Below are positions 35,113 to 43,437 of a DNA stretch of 64,000 bases, in pieces. The stretch spans positions 124,001 to 188,000 of the forward strand of contig NZ_BDAC01000002.1 in assembly GCF_002091635.1 (NCBI RefSeq), written 5' to 3'. Position 1 is the first letter of the stretch; each line of letters begins with the position of its first letter. The translations under genes and the position numbers were made by a program. The notes under the pieces are model-generated. The model searched no databases. It worked only from the letters and a program-made list of their open reading frames with translations, and was not told the DNA's origin. The DNA comes from Pseudomonas indica NBRC 103045. Lineage in GTDB: Bacteria; Pseudomonadota; Gammaproteobacteria; Pseudomonadales; Pseudomonadaceae.

Positions 35113-37836
35113 ATGCCTCTGAATGCCGCAACCCAAGTGACCGCTTCCACCTGCTGCTATTGCGGGGTCGGCTGCGGCGTGCTGATCGAACATGACGACA
35201 CCCGAGTGCTGGGTGTGACCGGAGACCCGGCCCACCCGGCCAACTTCGGCAAGCTGTGCAGCAAAGGCTCCACCTTGCACCTGACCGGTGATCTGGCGGC
35301 ACGCGGGCTTTACCCTGAGCTGCGCCTGGGCAAGGGCCTGGCCCGCTCGCGCACCGACTGGGACAGCGCCCTGGGCCATGCCGCCCATGTGTTTGCCGAA
35401 ACCATCAGCGAACACGGCCCGGACAGCGTTGCGTTCTACATCTCCGGGCAATTGCTGACCGAGGATTACTATGCCTTCAACAAACTGGCCCGGGCCCTGG
35501 TCGGGACCAACAACATCGACAGCAATTCGCGCCTCTGCATGTCCTCCGCCGTGGTCGGCTACAAGCGCAGCCTGGGTGCCGATGCCCCGCCCTGCAGCTA
35601 CGAAGACATCGAGCAGAGCGACTGCCTGCTGATCGCCGGCAGTAACATGGCCTACGCCCACCCGGTGCTGTTCCGTCGCCTCGAGGAAGCCAAGGCCAGG
35701 CGGCCGGACATGAAGATCATCGTGGTCGACCCCCGTCGCACCGACACCTGCGATCTGGCCGACCTGCACCTGGCGATCCAGCCGGGGACCGATGTCGCCC
35801 TGTTCCACGGCATCCTGCACATCCTGATGTGGGAAGGCTGGATCGACCGTCGTTTCATCGACGCCCACACCCAGGGCTTCGACGAATTGAAAAGCCTGGT
35901 ACGCGACTACAGTCCGGCGATGGTTGCCGAGCTGTGCGGCATTTCACTGGACGACCTGCAAACCTGCGCCCGGATGATCGGCAGCGCGCCGAGCTTCCTC
36001 TCGCTCTGGTGCATGGGTCTCAACCAATCCAGCGCCGGCAGTGCGAAGAACAGCGCCCTGATCAACCTGCACCTGGCGACCGGACAGATCGGCCGCCCCG
36101 GCGCCGGCCCGTTCTCCCTCACCGGCCAGCCGAACGCCATGGGCGGTCGTGAAACCGGCAGCCTGTCCAACCTGCTGCCTGGGCATCGCGATGCCGCCAA
36201 CCCCCAACATCGGGCCGAAGTGGCGGGCTACTGGGGTATCGATGCACTGCCCGACGCGCCGGGGCTGACCGCCATCGAACTCTTCGAAGCGGTTCGTGCC
36301 GGCAAGATCAAAGCCCTGTGGATCGCCTGTACCAACCCGGCGCAATCGCTGCCGGACCAGCAGAAGATTCACGAAGCCCTGGCCACCTGCCCCTTTGTCG
36401 TGGTGCAGGAAGCCTTTTTCACCACCGAAACCTGCCGCTACGCCGACCTGCTGCTGCCCGCTGCCAGCTGGGGCGAGAAGGAAGGTTCGGTCACCAACTC
36501 CGAACGGCGCATTTCCCATGTGCGCCGTGCCGTGCCAGCGCCCGCAGAGGCGCGGCCGGACTGGGCGATCACCTGCGATTTCGCCCGCCGCCTGGAACAG
36601 TATCTCCGCCCCGGCCTGCCCAGCCTCTTTGCCTTCGATAGCCCGCAAGCGCTGTTCGAGGAATACAAACAGCTTACCGCCCAGCGCGACCTGGACCTCT
36701 CCGGTATCAGCTACGCAATCCTGGACGACCAAGGTCCCCAGCAATGGCCGTTCCCGGCCGGCGCTCACAGCGGTACGCCGCGCCTCTACGGTAACGGTGT
36801 GTTCCCGACCGAGAACGGCCGCGCCCGTTTCGTCGCCGACGCCTACCGACCACCGAAGGAAACGCGCGAGGCTCGCTTCCCGCTGACCCTCAACACCGGC
36901 CGCCTGCGTGACCAATGGCACGGCATGAGCCGTACCGGCACAGCCGCCCGGCTGTTCGGCCATGTCGAGGAAGCCGTGCTCGGCCTGCATCCCGAGGAAC
37001 TGCGCCGGCGGCACCTGCGCGACGGGCAGTTGGTCCGTGTCCGCAGCCGCCGCGGCAGTCTGGTACTGCCGGTCCAGAAGGACGAGAACGTGCGTCCGGG
37101 CCAGGCCTTTCTACCGATGCACTGGGGCGACCGATTCCTCAAGGGGCTGGGCAGCAACGTACTGACCCTGCCGGCGTTCGACCCGTTGTCCAAGCAGCCG
37201 GAGCTCAAGCATGCCGGCATCGAGGTGGAAAAGGTCGAGCTTCCCTGGCAACTGTTCGCCCTGGTGGAAGGGGATGTGCAAGCGCGCTTCGAGGCGCTGC
37301 GCCCGCTCTTCGAGGGCTTTGCCTATGCCAGCCTCGGCCTTGCCGGGCGCGAACGCCCCGCCCTGTTGATCCGGGCCGCCTGCCGCGAAGCCCCCTCTGG
37401 CGAGCTGCTTGCCCGAATCGACCATCTACTCGGCCTCGATCAGGGTCCTGTACTGGCCTATGACGACCCGCGTCGCGCAGTCGGCAAGCGCGTACGCATC
37501 GAGGATGGCCGCATCGTCTCGCTGCGGCTCGCCGGCGAAACCGCCGCCCGCGACTGGCTAAAGAGTCTCTGGCTGGATGGCCAGGCCGACGCCGACCTGC
37601 GCCGCTGGCTACTGGCTCCGATCAGCACACCGCCCGGCGCGGCCGCTGCGAAAAAAGCCGGCAAGGTCCTGTGCAACTGCATGAACGTCAGCGAAGACGC
37701 GGTTTGTGCCGGCATCAACCGTGGCCTGGACCTCGGCGGGCTGAAACAGGAGCTGGGTTGCGGAACCCAGTGCGGCTCCTGCGTCCCGGAAATCAAGCGG
37801 CGGCTGGCTCAACAGCCGCAGTTGGCAAGTGCATGA
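35113..37836 (+). CDS. nasC: Assimilatory nitrate reductase catalytic subunit
   Basis: Reduces nitrate to nitrite in the cytoplasm using a bis-MGD molybdenum cofactor. 907 residues from MPLNAATQ. N-terminal 4Fe-4S motif CCYCGVGCGV...CSKGS (about 14-57). Molybdopterin oxidoreductase body with SNMAYAHPVLFRR, GRPGAGPFSLTGQPNAMGGRE and LNTGRLRDQWHGMSRTG. A C-terminal extension (about 850-895) carries a BFD-like [2Fe-2S] motif CNCMNVSEDAVCAGI...CGTQCGSCVPEI, as in NasA/NasC enzymes that accept electrons without a separate small subunit. Follows nirD by 67 bases. Confidence 0.95.
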   Translation: MPLNAATQVTASTCCYCGVGCGVLIEHDDTRVLGVTGDPAHPANFGKLCSKGSTLHLTGDLAARGLYPELRLGKGLARSRTDWDSALGHAAHVFAETISEHGPDSVAFYISGQLLTEDYYAFNKLARALVGTNNIDSNSRLCMSSAVVGYKRSLGADAPPCSYEDIEQSDCLLIAGSNMAYAHPVLFRRLEEAKARRPDMKIIVVDPRRTDTCDLADLHLAIQPGTDVALFHGILHILMWEGWIDRRFIDAHTQGFDELKSLVRDYSPAMVAELCGISLDDLQTCARMIGSAPSFLSLWCMGLNQSSAGSAKNSALINLHLATGQIGRPGAGPFSLTGQPNAMGGRETGSLSNLLPGHRDAANPQHRAEVAGYWGIDALPDAPGLTAIELFEAVRAGKIKALWIACTNPAQSLPDQQKIHEALATCPFVVVQEAFFTTETCRYADLLLPAASWGEKEGSVTNSERRISHVRRAVPAPAEARPDWAITCDFARRLEQYLRPGLPSLFAFDSPQALFEEYKQLTAQRDLDLSGISYAILDDQGPQQWPFPAGAHSGTPRLYGNGVFPTENGRARFVADAYRPPKETREARFPLTLNTGRLRDQWHGMSRTGTAARLFGHVEEAVLGLHPEELRRRHLRDGQLVRVRSRRGSLVLPVQKDENVRPGQAFLPMHWGDRFLKGLGSNVLTLPAFDPLSKQPELKHAGIEVEKVELPWQLFALVEGDVQARFEALRPLFEGFAYASLGLAGRERPALLIRAACREAPSGELLARIDHLLGLDQGPVLAYDDPRRAVGKRVRIEDGRIVSLRLAGETAARDWLKSLWLDGQADADLRRWLLAPISTPPGAAAAKKAGKVLCNCMNVSEDAVCAGINRGLDLGGLKQELGCGTQCGSCVPEIKRRLAQQPQLASA

Positions 37837-37902
37837 CTGTAAGGCGAATCCATTCGCCAATGCACGCCGGCGCAACATTCGTCCGGCACAGAGGAGATAA
37901 AG

Positions 37903-38643
37903 ATGAGCGGTAAAGTCTGGCTGGTCGGCGCGGGTCCTGGCGACCCGGAACTCCTGACCCTCAAGGCGGTGCGGGCCCTCGGCGAGGCCGATGTGGTGCT
38001 CATCGACGACCTGGTCAATCCGGCGGTACTGGAATATTCCAGCCCGGAGGCCCGGATCATTCCGGTTGGCAAGCGCGGCGGCTGCCGCTCCACCCCACAA
38101 GCCTTCATTCACCGGCTGATGCTGCGCTACGCCCGCCAGGGCAAGTGCGTGGTTCGCCTTAAAGGCGGTGACCCCTGCATTTTCGGTCGTGGCGGCGAAG
38201 AAGCCGAGTGGCTGGCCGAACGGGGAATCCAAGTCGAAATCGTCAACGGAATCACAGCCGGGCTGGCCGGCGCGACCACCTGCGGTATCCCTTTGACGCT
38301 GCGCGGCATCAGCCGTGGCGTGACATTGGTCACCGCACACACCCAGGACGACAGCAGCCTCAACTGGAAAGCCCTGGCCCAGAGCGGCACCACCCTGGTG
38401 ATCTACATGGGCGTGGCCAAGCTTGGCGAGATCCGGGAATGCCTGCTCGAAGCCGGCATGCCGGCCCATATGCCCGTCGCCATGATCGAAAACGCCTCCC
38501 TGCCCCAGCAGCGCGAGTGCCGTAGCACCTTGGAAGACATGCAGGAAAGTGCTGCGGCCTTCCAATTGAAGAGTCCGGCCATTCTGGTCATCGGCGAAGT
38601 CGCCGCGACCAAGCAAGCGCTCCCCCTGGCGCAGAGTGCCTGA
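37903..38643 (+). CDS. cobA: Uroporphyrinogen-III C-methyltransferase (SUMT)
   Basis: 246 residues, SUMT family: VWLVGAGPGDPELLTLKA at the N-terminus (SAM-binding P-loop-like), RLKGGDPCIFGRGGEEAEWL near 85-105, and GITAGLAGATTCGIPLTLRG near 120-140. It methylates uroporphyrinogen III at C2 and C7 to precorrin-2, the precursor of siroheme needed by NirB. It is the last gene of the nirBD-nasC operon, 66 bases after nasC and before a strong terminator. It lacks the CysG ferrochelatase/dehydrogenase domain, so siroheme is completed elsewhere. Confidence 0.95.
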   Translation: MSGKVWLVGAGPGDPELLTLKAVRALGEADVVLIDDLVNPAVLEYSSPEARIIPVGKRGGCRSTPQAFIHRLMLRYARQGKCVVRLKGGDPCIFGRGGEEAEWLAERGIQVEIVNGITAGLAGATTCGIPLTLRGISRGVTLVTAHTQDDSSLNWKALAQSGTTLVIYMGVAKLGEIRECLLEAGMPAHMPVAMIENASLPQQRECRSTLEDMQESAAAFQLKSPAILVIGEVAATKQALPLAQSA

Positions 38644-38671
38644 CCGCTTCGCTCCTGCGGAGCTGTTCGTT

Positions 38672-38698
38672 GCCCGGCCATATGGCCGGGCTTTTTTA
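38672..38698 (+). terminator. Rho-independent terminator after cobA
   Basis: GCCCGGCCA and TGGCCGGGC form a perfect stem followed by TTTTTTATT. Confidence 0.92.
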
Positions 38699-38858
38699 TT
38701 GCTTGCTCAGGCGAATTCATTTTGCCCGGCGCGATGAACTGGGCGATTAAATTCGTCACTACAGGATCGGAGTGAGCCTCGCCAGCAGAGCTGGCACCTA
38801 CACGTGCACGCCTTCATGACGTGTCTTTCGGGCGCCGTTCGGTTTTTTCCAGGCAAAG

Positions 38859-38885
38859 AAAAACCCGGCCTGGGCCGGGTTTTTC
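38859..38885 (-). terminator. Terminator after oprF
   Basis: AAAACCCGGCC and GGCCGGGTTTT flank a very short loop and lie 17 bases beyond the oprF stop. A-rich on one side and T-rich on the other, so it works in both directions. Confidence 0.9.
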
Positions 38886-38901
38886 TGAAGCGCGAGCCGA
38901 A

Positions 38902-39960
38902 TTACTTGGCTTCGGCTTCCACTTCTGCTTCCACGCGACGGTTCACGGCACGGCCGGAATCGGTAGCGTTGTCGGCAACCGGGCGGGACTCGCCGTAGCC
39001 GACAGCGTTCACGCGGCTGCCTTCCACGCCGTACTGGTTGACCAGCACGTCACGCACGGCATTGGCGCGGCGCTCGGACAGACCCTGGTTGTAGGCGTCG
39101 GTGCCGACGGAGTCGGTGTGGCCTTCAACGGTGGTGGTGGTCTGCGGGTACTGCTTCATGAAGTCAGCCAGGTTCTTGATGTCGCCATAGCTTTCTTCCT
39201 TGACCACGGACTTGTCGAAGTCGAACTTCACGTCCAGCTCGACGCGAACCACTTCGGCAACGGCCGGGCAGCCATTGGCGTCGACGGTGACGTTGGCCGG
39301 GGTATCCGGGCACTTGTCGACGTTGTCGCAAACGCCGTCGTTGTCGCTGTCGGCGCAGACTTCAGCCACCGGCTCCGGAGCCGGCTCAGCTGCTGGCTTG
39401 GAGGAGCTGCCGCCGAAGTTCATGCCAACACCCACGCCAGCCATCCACTCGGCTTCCTGGGCGTCCAGGTTGTACATGCCGTCCAGGCTCGCCTTGGCGA
39501 AGAAGTTTTCGGTGAAGTAGTACTTCAGGCCGGTGCCGACGTTGGCGAAGGTGCTGTGGTCACGACCGGTGCGCGGCGGAATGTTGCTGATGTTCTGGTG
39601 CGCGAAGCCGGCGGACACGTACGGACGCAGGCCAACGCCCGGCTGACCGAAGTGGTAAACGGCGTCCAGGGAAGCCAGGTTACCTTTGATGTCCTTGTGG
39701 CCATCCGGCGGGAAGGAGTCATTGGAGGTCATGTCGTGGTATTCGCCATACGACAGAGCCAGGGAGACGTCGTCGGTCAGGAAATAACCGATGGAGCCGC
39801 CATACAGATTGCCGTTTTCGATATCGCGAGAGCTATCAGTGAAATAGCGCTTGCCGAAAGCCTCCACCTCGACCGCGCCTTGGCCTTGGGCCAGCGCGCC
39901 CATCGAAGATGCGGCAACCAGAGAGCCAATGACAACGCCTAAGGTGTTTTTCAGTTTCAT
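38902..39960 (-). CDS. oprF: Major outer membrane porin OprF
   Basis: 352 residues. Signal peptide MKLKNTLGVVIGSLVAASSMGALA, cleaved before QGQG. N-terminal eight-stranded beta-barrel (about 25-185), then a Pro/Ala linker and a cysteine-containing segment CADSDNDGVCDNVDKCPDTPANVTVDANGCP (four Cys, two disulfides). The C-terminal OmpA-like peptidoglycan-binding domain ends VNRRVEAEVEAEAK and includes VEGHTDSVGTDAYNQGLSERRANAV. It gives structural anchoring and slow non-specific diffusion. It lies directly downstream of sigX, which transcribes oprF in Pseudomonas. Confidence 0.98.
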   Translation of the reverse strand: MKLKNTLGVVIGSLVAASSMGALAQGQGAVEVEAFGKRYFTDSSRDIENGNLYGGSIGYFLTDDVSLALSYGEYHDMTSNDSFPPDGHKDIKGNLASLDAVYHFGQPGVGLRPYVSAGFAHQNISNIPPRTGRDHSTFANVGTGLKYYFTENFFAKASLDGMYNLDAQEAEWMAGVGVGMNFGGSSSKPAAEPAPEPVAEVCADSDNDGVCDNVDKCPDTPANVTVDANGCPAVAEVVRVELDVKFDFDKSVVKEESYGDIKNLADFMKQYPQTTTTVEGHTDSVGTDAYNQGLSERRANAVRDVLVNQYGVEGSRVNAVGYGESRPVADNATDSGRAVNRRVEAEVEAEAK

Positions 39961-40064
39961 CCGTAAATCCCCATCATGGTGGTAATTCAGTTGTCGAACA
40001 ATCGGGACAACTTGGTCAGCGATTTTACCAGACCTCGCCCGAGCATAAGAGAGGTAAATCCCAA

Positions 40065-40655
40065 CTAAGTTTCAATTGTCCCGGAAAATTTCTCGCGCAA
40101 TCGATCCAAAGCTCGCTTGTATCGCATTTTTGTTGCACTCAATCCCATATGCATGATGTCTGCGATTTCCTGGAATTCGAGTTCTGCGACAAAACGAAGC
40201 ACCAGAATTTCCCGATCGATTGGATTGACATGCACCAGCCAGCGATCCAGTCCGCCCCGCTCCTCTACCTTCGGTGCCTTTTCATCGGAGGCTTCTTCCA
40301 GCGGATCGAGACTCAAGGCATCCATCAAGCGGCGTTTTCTCCGCTCTTTACGGTACTGTGTGATGCACTCGTTATAAGTGATGCTATATAGCCACGTTTT
40401 GAACTTGGACTTGCCTTCGAAGTTCTTCAGTCCATAAAGAACTTTAAGCATCACTTCCTGACAGACATCGTCGGCGTCGCGCTCGTTCCCCAAATAACGG
40501 GCACATACGTTGAACAAGGTACGCTGATAACGGCGCATCAGCTCCTCATAAGCCCGGGTGATGTGGAACAGCTCGACGTGCGCACGCTGCACCAGCTCTT
40601 CATCGGTGAGCTCGCGGGGGTCGTAACGCGTGGAGAGCGAATGGGTTTTGTTCAA
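40065..40655 (-). CDS. sigX: ECF sigma factor SigX
   Basis: 196 residues, taking a TTG start (NKTHSLSTRYDPREL) that gives the length I remember for P. aeruginosa SigX; an in-frame ATG at 40691 would add 12 residues. Region 2: YQRTLFNVCARYLGNERDADDVCQEVMLKVLYGLKNF near 45-82. Region 4: ELEFQEIADIMHMGLSATKMRYKRALDRLREKF at the C-terminus. It controls oprF and membrane homeostasis. No anti-sigma gene is adjacent, as in other pseudomonads. The gene order crfX-cmpX-sigX-oprF is kept. Confidence 0.95.
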   Translation of the reverse strand: MNKTHSLSTRYDPRELTDEELVQRAHVELFHITRAYEELMRRYQRTLFNVCARYLGNERDADDVCQEVMLKVLYGLKNFEGKSKFKTWLYSITYNECITQYRKERRKRRLMDALSLDPLEEASDEKAPKVEERGGLDRWLVHVNPIDREILVLRFVAELEFQEIADIMHMGLSATKMRYKRALDRLREKFSGTIET

Positions 40656-40744
40656 AACGAGTCGGGCCGAAGTCAGGTCAATAGCCGCCATGCCCGGTGA
40701 TCCCCCGGGCTCAGATGGCGGCATACATTAGCAGGAATAGCGCG

Positions 40745-41569
40745 TCAGCGGCTGCTCACCCGTTGCTCGAGGAGGCTGCGATTGGCCACAGAAACCAGTT
40801 CGCCCTCATCCGTCAGCAGGATGGTCTTGACGGTGCCGATCTCTTCGATCTGCCCTTCCAACTCGCCCACCTTGACCTGTTGGCCGACTTCGTAGAGTTC
40901 ACGCACATAAATGCCGGCGATGATCTGCCCGGCAATTTCCCGGCTACCCAACCCCATCGCCAACGCGACGGCCAAGCCGATGGAAATCAGTACGATGGCG
41001 ATGACGTTGTTGAGCAGGTCGGTCTTGACCTCCAACTGACCGATCGCCACGGAGAGGCTGATGATGATCACCAGCCCCTGGGCGATACGCCCCAGCCCGT
41101 TGGCATAATCCAGACCCACGCCCTCTGCGGCGCTGCGTACCAGACCGTTGGCCAACTGCGCCAGCAATACGCCGGCGAGCAGCACCAGGGCAGCCCCGAA
41201 GACTTTCGGCAGGTACAGGGCAAACACATCGAGGGTCGCGGAAACCCGCTGCAACCCCAGCGATTCGGCGGCGGAAACGAGGAAGATCAGCAGGACGAAC
41301 CAGTAGACAATCTTGCCGATCAGCGTCGAGACCGGCACCTGGATGCCTGCCCGGCCGAGCAGCTTGGTCAACCCCGTGCCGGCCATCAGCCGATCCAGGC
41401 CAACCTTGGCCAGCACCTTGGACAGCAGCGTATCCAGCAGCTTGGCCACGACGAAGCCCAGCAGCACCAGAATCAGCGCGACGAACAGGTTGGGAATGAA
41501 GTTGGCAACCTTGGTCCAGAGTGCCGTCATCGCAGTCACCAGGCTTTGGGTCCAGAGATCGAGTTCCAT
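40745..41569 (-). CDS. cmpX: Mechanosensitive ion channel-like protein CmpX
   Basis: 274 residues from MELDLWTQ; a TTG two codons upstream overlaps the crfX stop. About five membrane segments (25-50, 82-105, 120-150, 160-180, 190-210) precede a small beta domain (QVKVGELEGQIEEIGTVKTILLTDEGELVSVANRSLLEQ). This is the MscS-like/TM-helix-repeat plan. CmpX is tied in Pseudomonas to envelope tension and SigX activity. It follows crfX almost without gap and precedes sigX by 90 bases. Confidence 0.93.
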   Translation of the reverse strand: MELDLWTQSLVTAMTALWTKVANFIPNLFVALILVLLGFVVAKLLDTLLSKVLAKVGLDRLMAGTGLTKLLGRAGIQVPVSTLIGKIVYWFVLLIFLVSAAESLGLQRVSATLDVFALYLPKVFGAALVLLAGVLLAQLANGLVRSAAEGVGLDYANGLGRIAQGLVIIISLSVAIGQLEVKTDLLNNVIAIVLISIGLAVALAMGLGSREIAGQIIAGIYVRELYEVGQQVKVGELEGQIEEIGTVKTILLTDEGELVSVANRSLLEQRVSSR

Positions 41570-41571
41570 GT

Positions 41572-41814
41572 TCAATCGGCCTTGTCAGCGGAGCGTTCGG
41601 AAGAGTGGCGGGATACCGGTGCGACATGTGCCGAACCGTTGTTCAGGGCAATCATCAACGCCTCGAGGCAATGGCCCATCAGGCTGAACAGATCGCCGAC
41701 GCCGACCTGGCGGTTGGCGGTCTTGAGTACGCGATCCAGGCAGGCGTCATCGTCATGGACGGACGGCGACGACTTGAGCAGATCACGCAGGGATTCTTCA
41801 AACGGATCGTGCAT
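41572..41814 (-). CDS. crfX: Small protein CrfX
   Basis: 80 residues from MHDPFEESLRDLLKSSPSVHDDDACLDRVL, with GAGGT before the ATG; a GTG two codons upstream is an alternative. Helical and charged with no membrane segment. It is the small gene always found before cmpX in the sigX region. Function unknown. Its TGA ends two bases before the cmpX ATG, so the two are co-translated. Confidence 0.88.
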   Translation of the reverse strand: MHDPFEESLRDLLKSSPSVHDDDACLDRVLKTANRQVGVGDLFSLMGHCLEALMIALNNGSAHVAPVSRHSSERSADKAD

Positions 41815-41904
41815 ACGCACCTCGCGGGATGTGTCGGCTAGACGAGGGAACCTTCGCCCGGGTCACATCCAGCGCCCGGCGCGGCGCAAAAAAGGACGCG
41901 GATA

Positions 41905-43296
41905 TTAACGCTTGAACAGCACGGAAGCACCTGTTGCATCGAAGTGCGCGACATTGATCCTGAACCAGGGCGACGGTTGCCCATCGGCACTGAAGGCCGA
42001 TCCCGGCACCAGGACGATGCCCTTCTCCACGCCCTCCTGAACGAACGCCTCGGGATTCGTCACCTGCGGATGGCGTACCCAGACGAACATGCCGCCCTGC
42101 GGCTCGCAGAACGCCTCCCAGCCCCACTGCCGGAAGGCTTCCAGGGCCATCGCCTGGTGGGTGCGCAGTTTGTGCTGCACGCTGACCAGATGCCGCTGGT
42201 AAGTGCCGTCGCCCAGGATGATGCTGACGAAGCGTTCGCAGAAGCCCGGCACCGCCACCATGGTCAGCAGTTTCAGGTCGGCCAGCCTGGCGATCAGTCG
42301 AGCCGGCCCCACTACATAACCGACCCGCAACGAAGCCGATAGCGTTTTGGAAAAACTGCCGACATAGATCACCCGTTCCAGACCATCCAGCATGGCCAGG
42401 CGGTTGGAGTGGCCATTGCCGAAGTCGGCATACACATCGTCTTCGACGATAGTCAGGTCATGCAGATGGGCCAGCCGCAATAACTGGAAGGCATTGCTGG
42501 CGCTGATCGAAGAACCGGTCGGGTTGTGCAGCATCGAGTTGATGAAGAAGGCCTTGACCGGCCACTTCGCCAGGGTCTCGGCAAAGAAGGCCAGGTCCGG
42601 CCCGTCTATCCGCCTGGGAATACCGATGACCTGCGCACCACGCAACTTCAACAGTTGCACCAGATTGCTGTTGCAAGGGTCATCCACCAATACGTGATCG
42701 CCGGGCGCGACGAGCAAACGGATCAGCAGGTCCAGCGCATGGGTCGCGCCCAAGGTGGTCAACACCTGCTGCGGCTCCAGAATCAGCGACAGCTTCCGTT
42801 GCAGGTGCAGGCACAGTTGCTGGCGCAGCGGCAGATAACCGAGCGGATCGCCGTATTCCACCAGGGCACTTTTCGAGAAGTTCGCCGTACGCCGTATCAC
42901 TCGGGCCAGGGCCTGGGTGTCGCGCCAGGCCGGAGGCAGCCAGCCGCAGCCGAGCTTCATCAGTTCCGGCGAGCCATGGAACAGCCGCCAGAAGCTGCCC
43001 AGCGGACTGTTCTCCGACTCCGATGCGACACTCGACATACCCGGCTGACGCGGTTGCGCGTGGCTGTCGATGAAGAATCCACGGCCCTGTTGGGCACTGA
43101 TACGGCCACTAGCCACCAGCTGTTCGTAGGCGGTGACCGCCGTGTGATAGCTGATGCCGTGATGGGCCGCGAGTTTGCGTATCGAGGGCAGGCGCTGCCC
43201 CGGCCGCAGCTTTCCCGCATCGATGAGCTGTTCTATCCGGCTCACGATCTGAGCCGTCAAGGGCACCGCTCCCTGTCGATCAAGGTGCAACTCCAT
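41905..43296 (-). CDS. MocR-type (GntR-aminotransferase) PLP-dependent regulator
   Basis: 463 residues from the second Met (MELHLDRQ), which has AAGGGA 6 bases upstream. Residues 1-75 are a GntR winged helix (LPSIRKLAAHHGISYHTAVTAYEQLVASGRI). Residues 100-460 are a fold type I aminotransferase-like domain with the PLP lysine in VGSFSKTLSASLR (Lys317), plus DDVYADF and HNPTGSS. MocR proteins sense an amine or amino acid through PLP and usually control a neighbouring divergent gene. Here that is the KamA-like operon 142 bases away. A perfect palindrome sits between them. Confidence 0.92.
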   Translation of the reverse strand: MELHLDRQGAVPLTAQIVSRIEQLIDAGKLRPGQRLPSIRKLAAHHGISYHTAVTAYEQLVASGRISAQQGRGFFIDSHAQPRQPGMSSVASESENSPLGSFWRLFHGSPELMKLGCGWLPPAWRDTQALARVIRRTANFSKSALVEYGDPLGYLPLRQQLCLHLQRKLSLILEPQQVLTTLGATHALDLLIRLLVAPGDHVLVDDPCNSNLVQLLKLRGAQVIGIPRRIDGPDLAFFAETLAKWPVKAFFINSMLHNPTGSSISASNAFQLLRLAHLHDLTIVEDDVYADFGNGHSNRLAMLDGLERVIYVGSFSKTLSASLRVGYVVGPARLIARLADLKLLTMVAVPGFCERFVSIILGDGTYQRHLVSVQHKLRTHQAMALEAFRQWGWEAFCEPQGGMFVWVRHPQVTNPEAFVQEGVEKGIVLVPGSAFSADGQPSPWFRINVAHFDATGASVLFKR

Positions 43297-43319
43297 GAAC
43301 ATCCCTTTTGCGATACCGC

Positions 43320-43345
43320 ACTGTTAGAGCGTTTTTTCTAACAGT
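43320..43345. promoter_or_regulatory. Palindromic operator candidate between mocR and the kamA-like operon
   Basis: ACTGTTAGA (43320-43328) and TCTAACAGT (43337-43345) are perfect 9-base inverted repeats with an 8-base T-rich spacer, 24 bases from the mocR start and 93 from the kamA-like start. It is the only strong symmetric element in the divergent gap, so the MocR regulator is the likely ligand. Confidence 0.65.
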
Positions 43346-43437
43346 TATGCAGACGGGACGTCCACTGTTTCTCCGCAGCCGTGCCGTTTCAGCAGAAGCT
43401 GCCCCGCAAATGCCGCTCCCACTGCAAGGAGAGAACC

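Noticed and set aside
38700-38858. Possible small gene between cobA and oprF
   Set aside because: The frame starting near 38804 is short, crosses the oprF terminator and is antisense to oprF further on.
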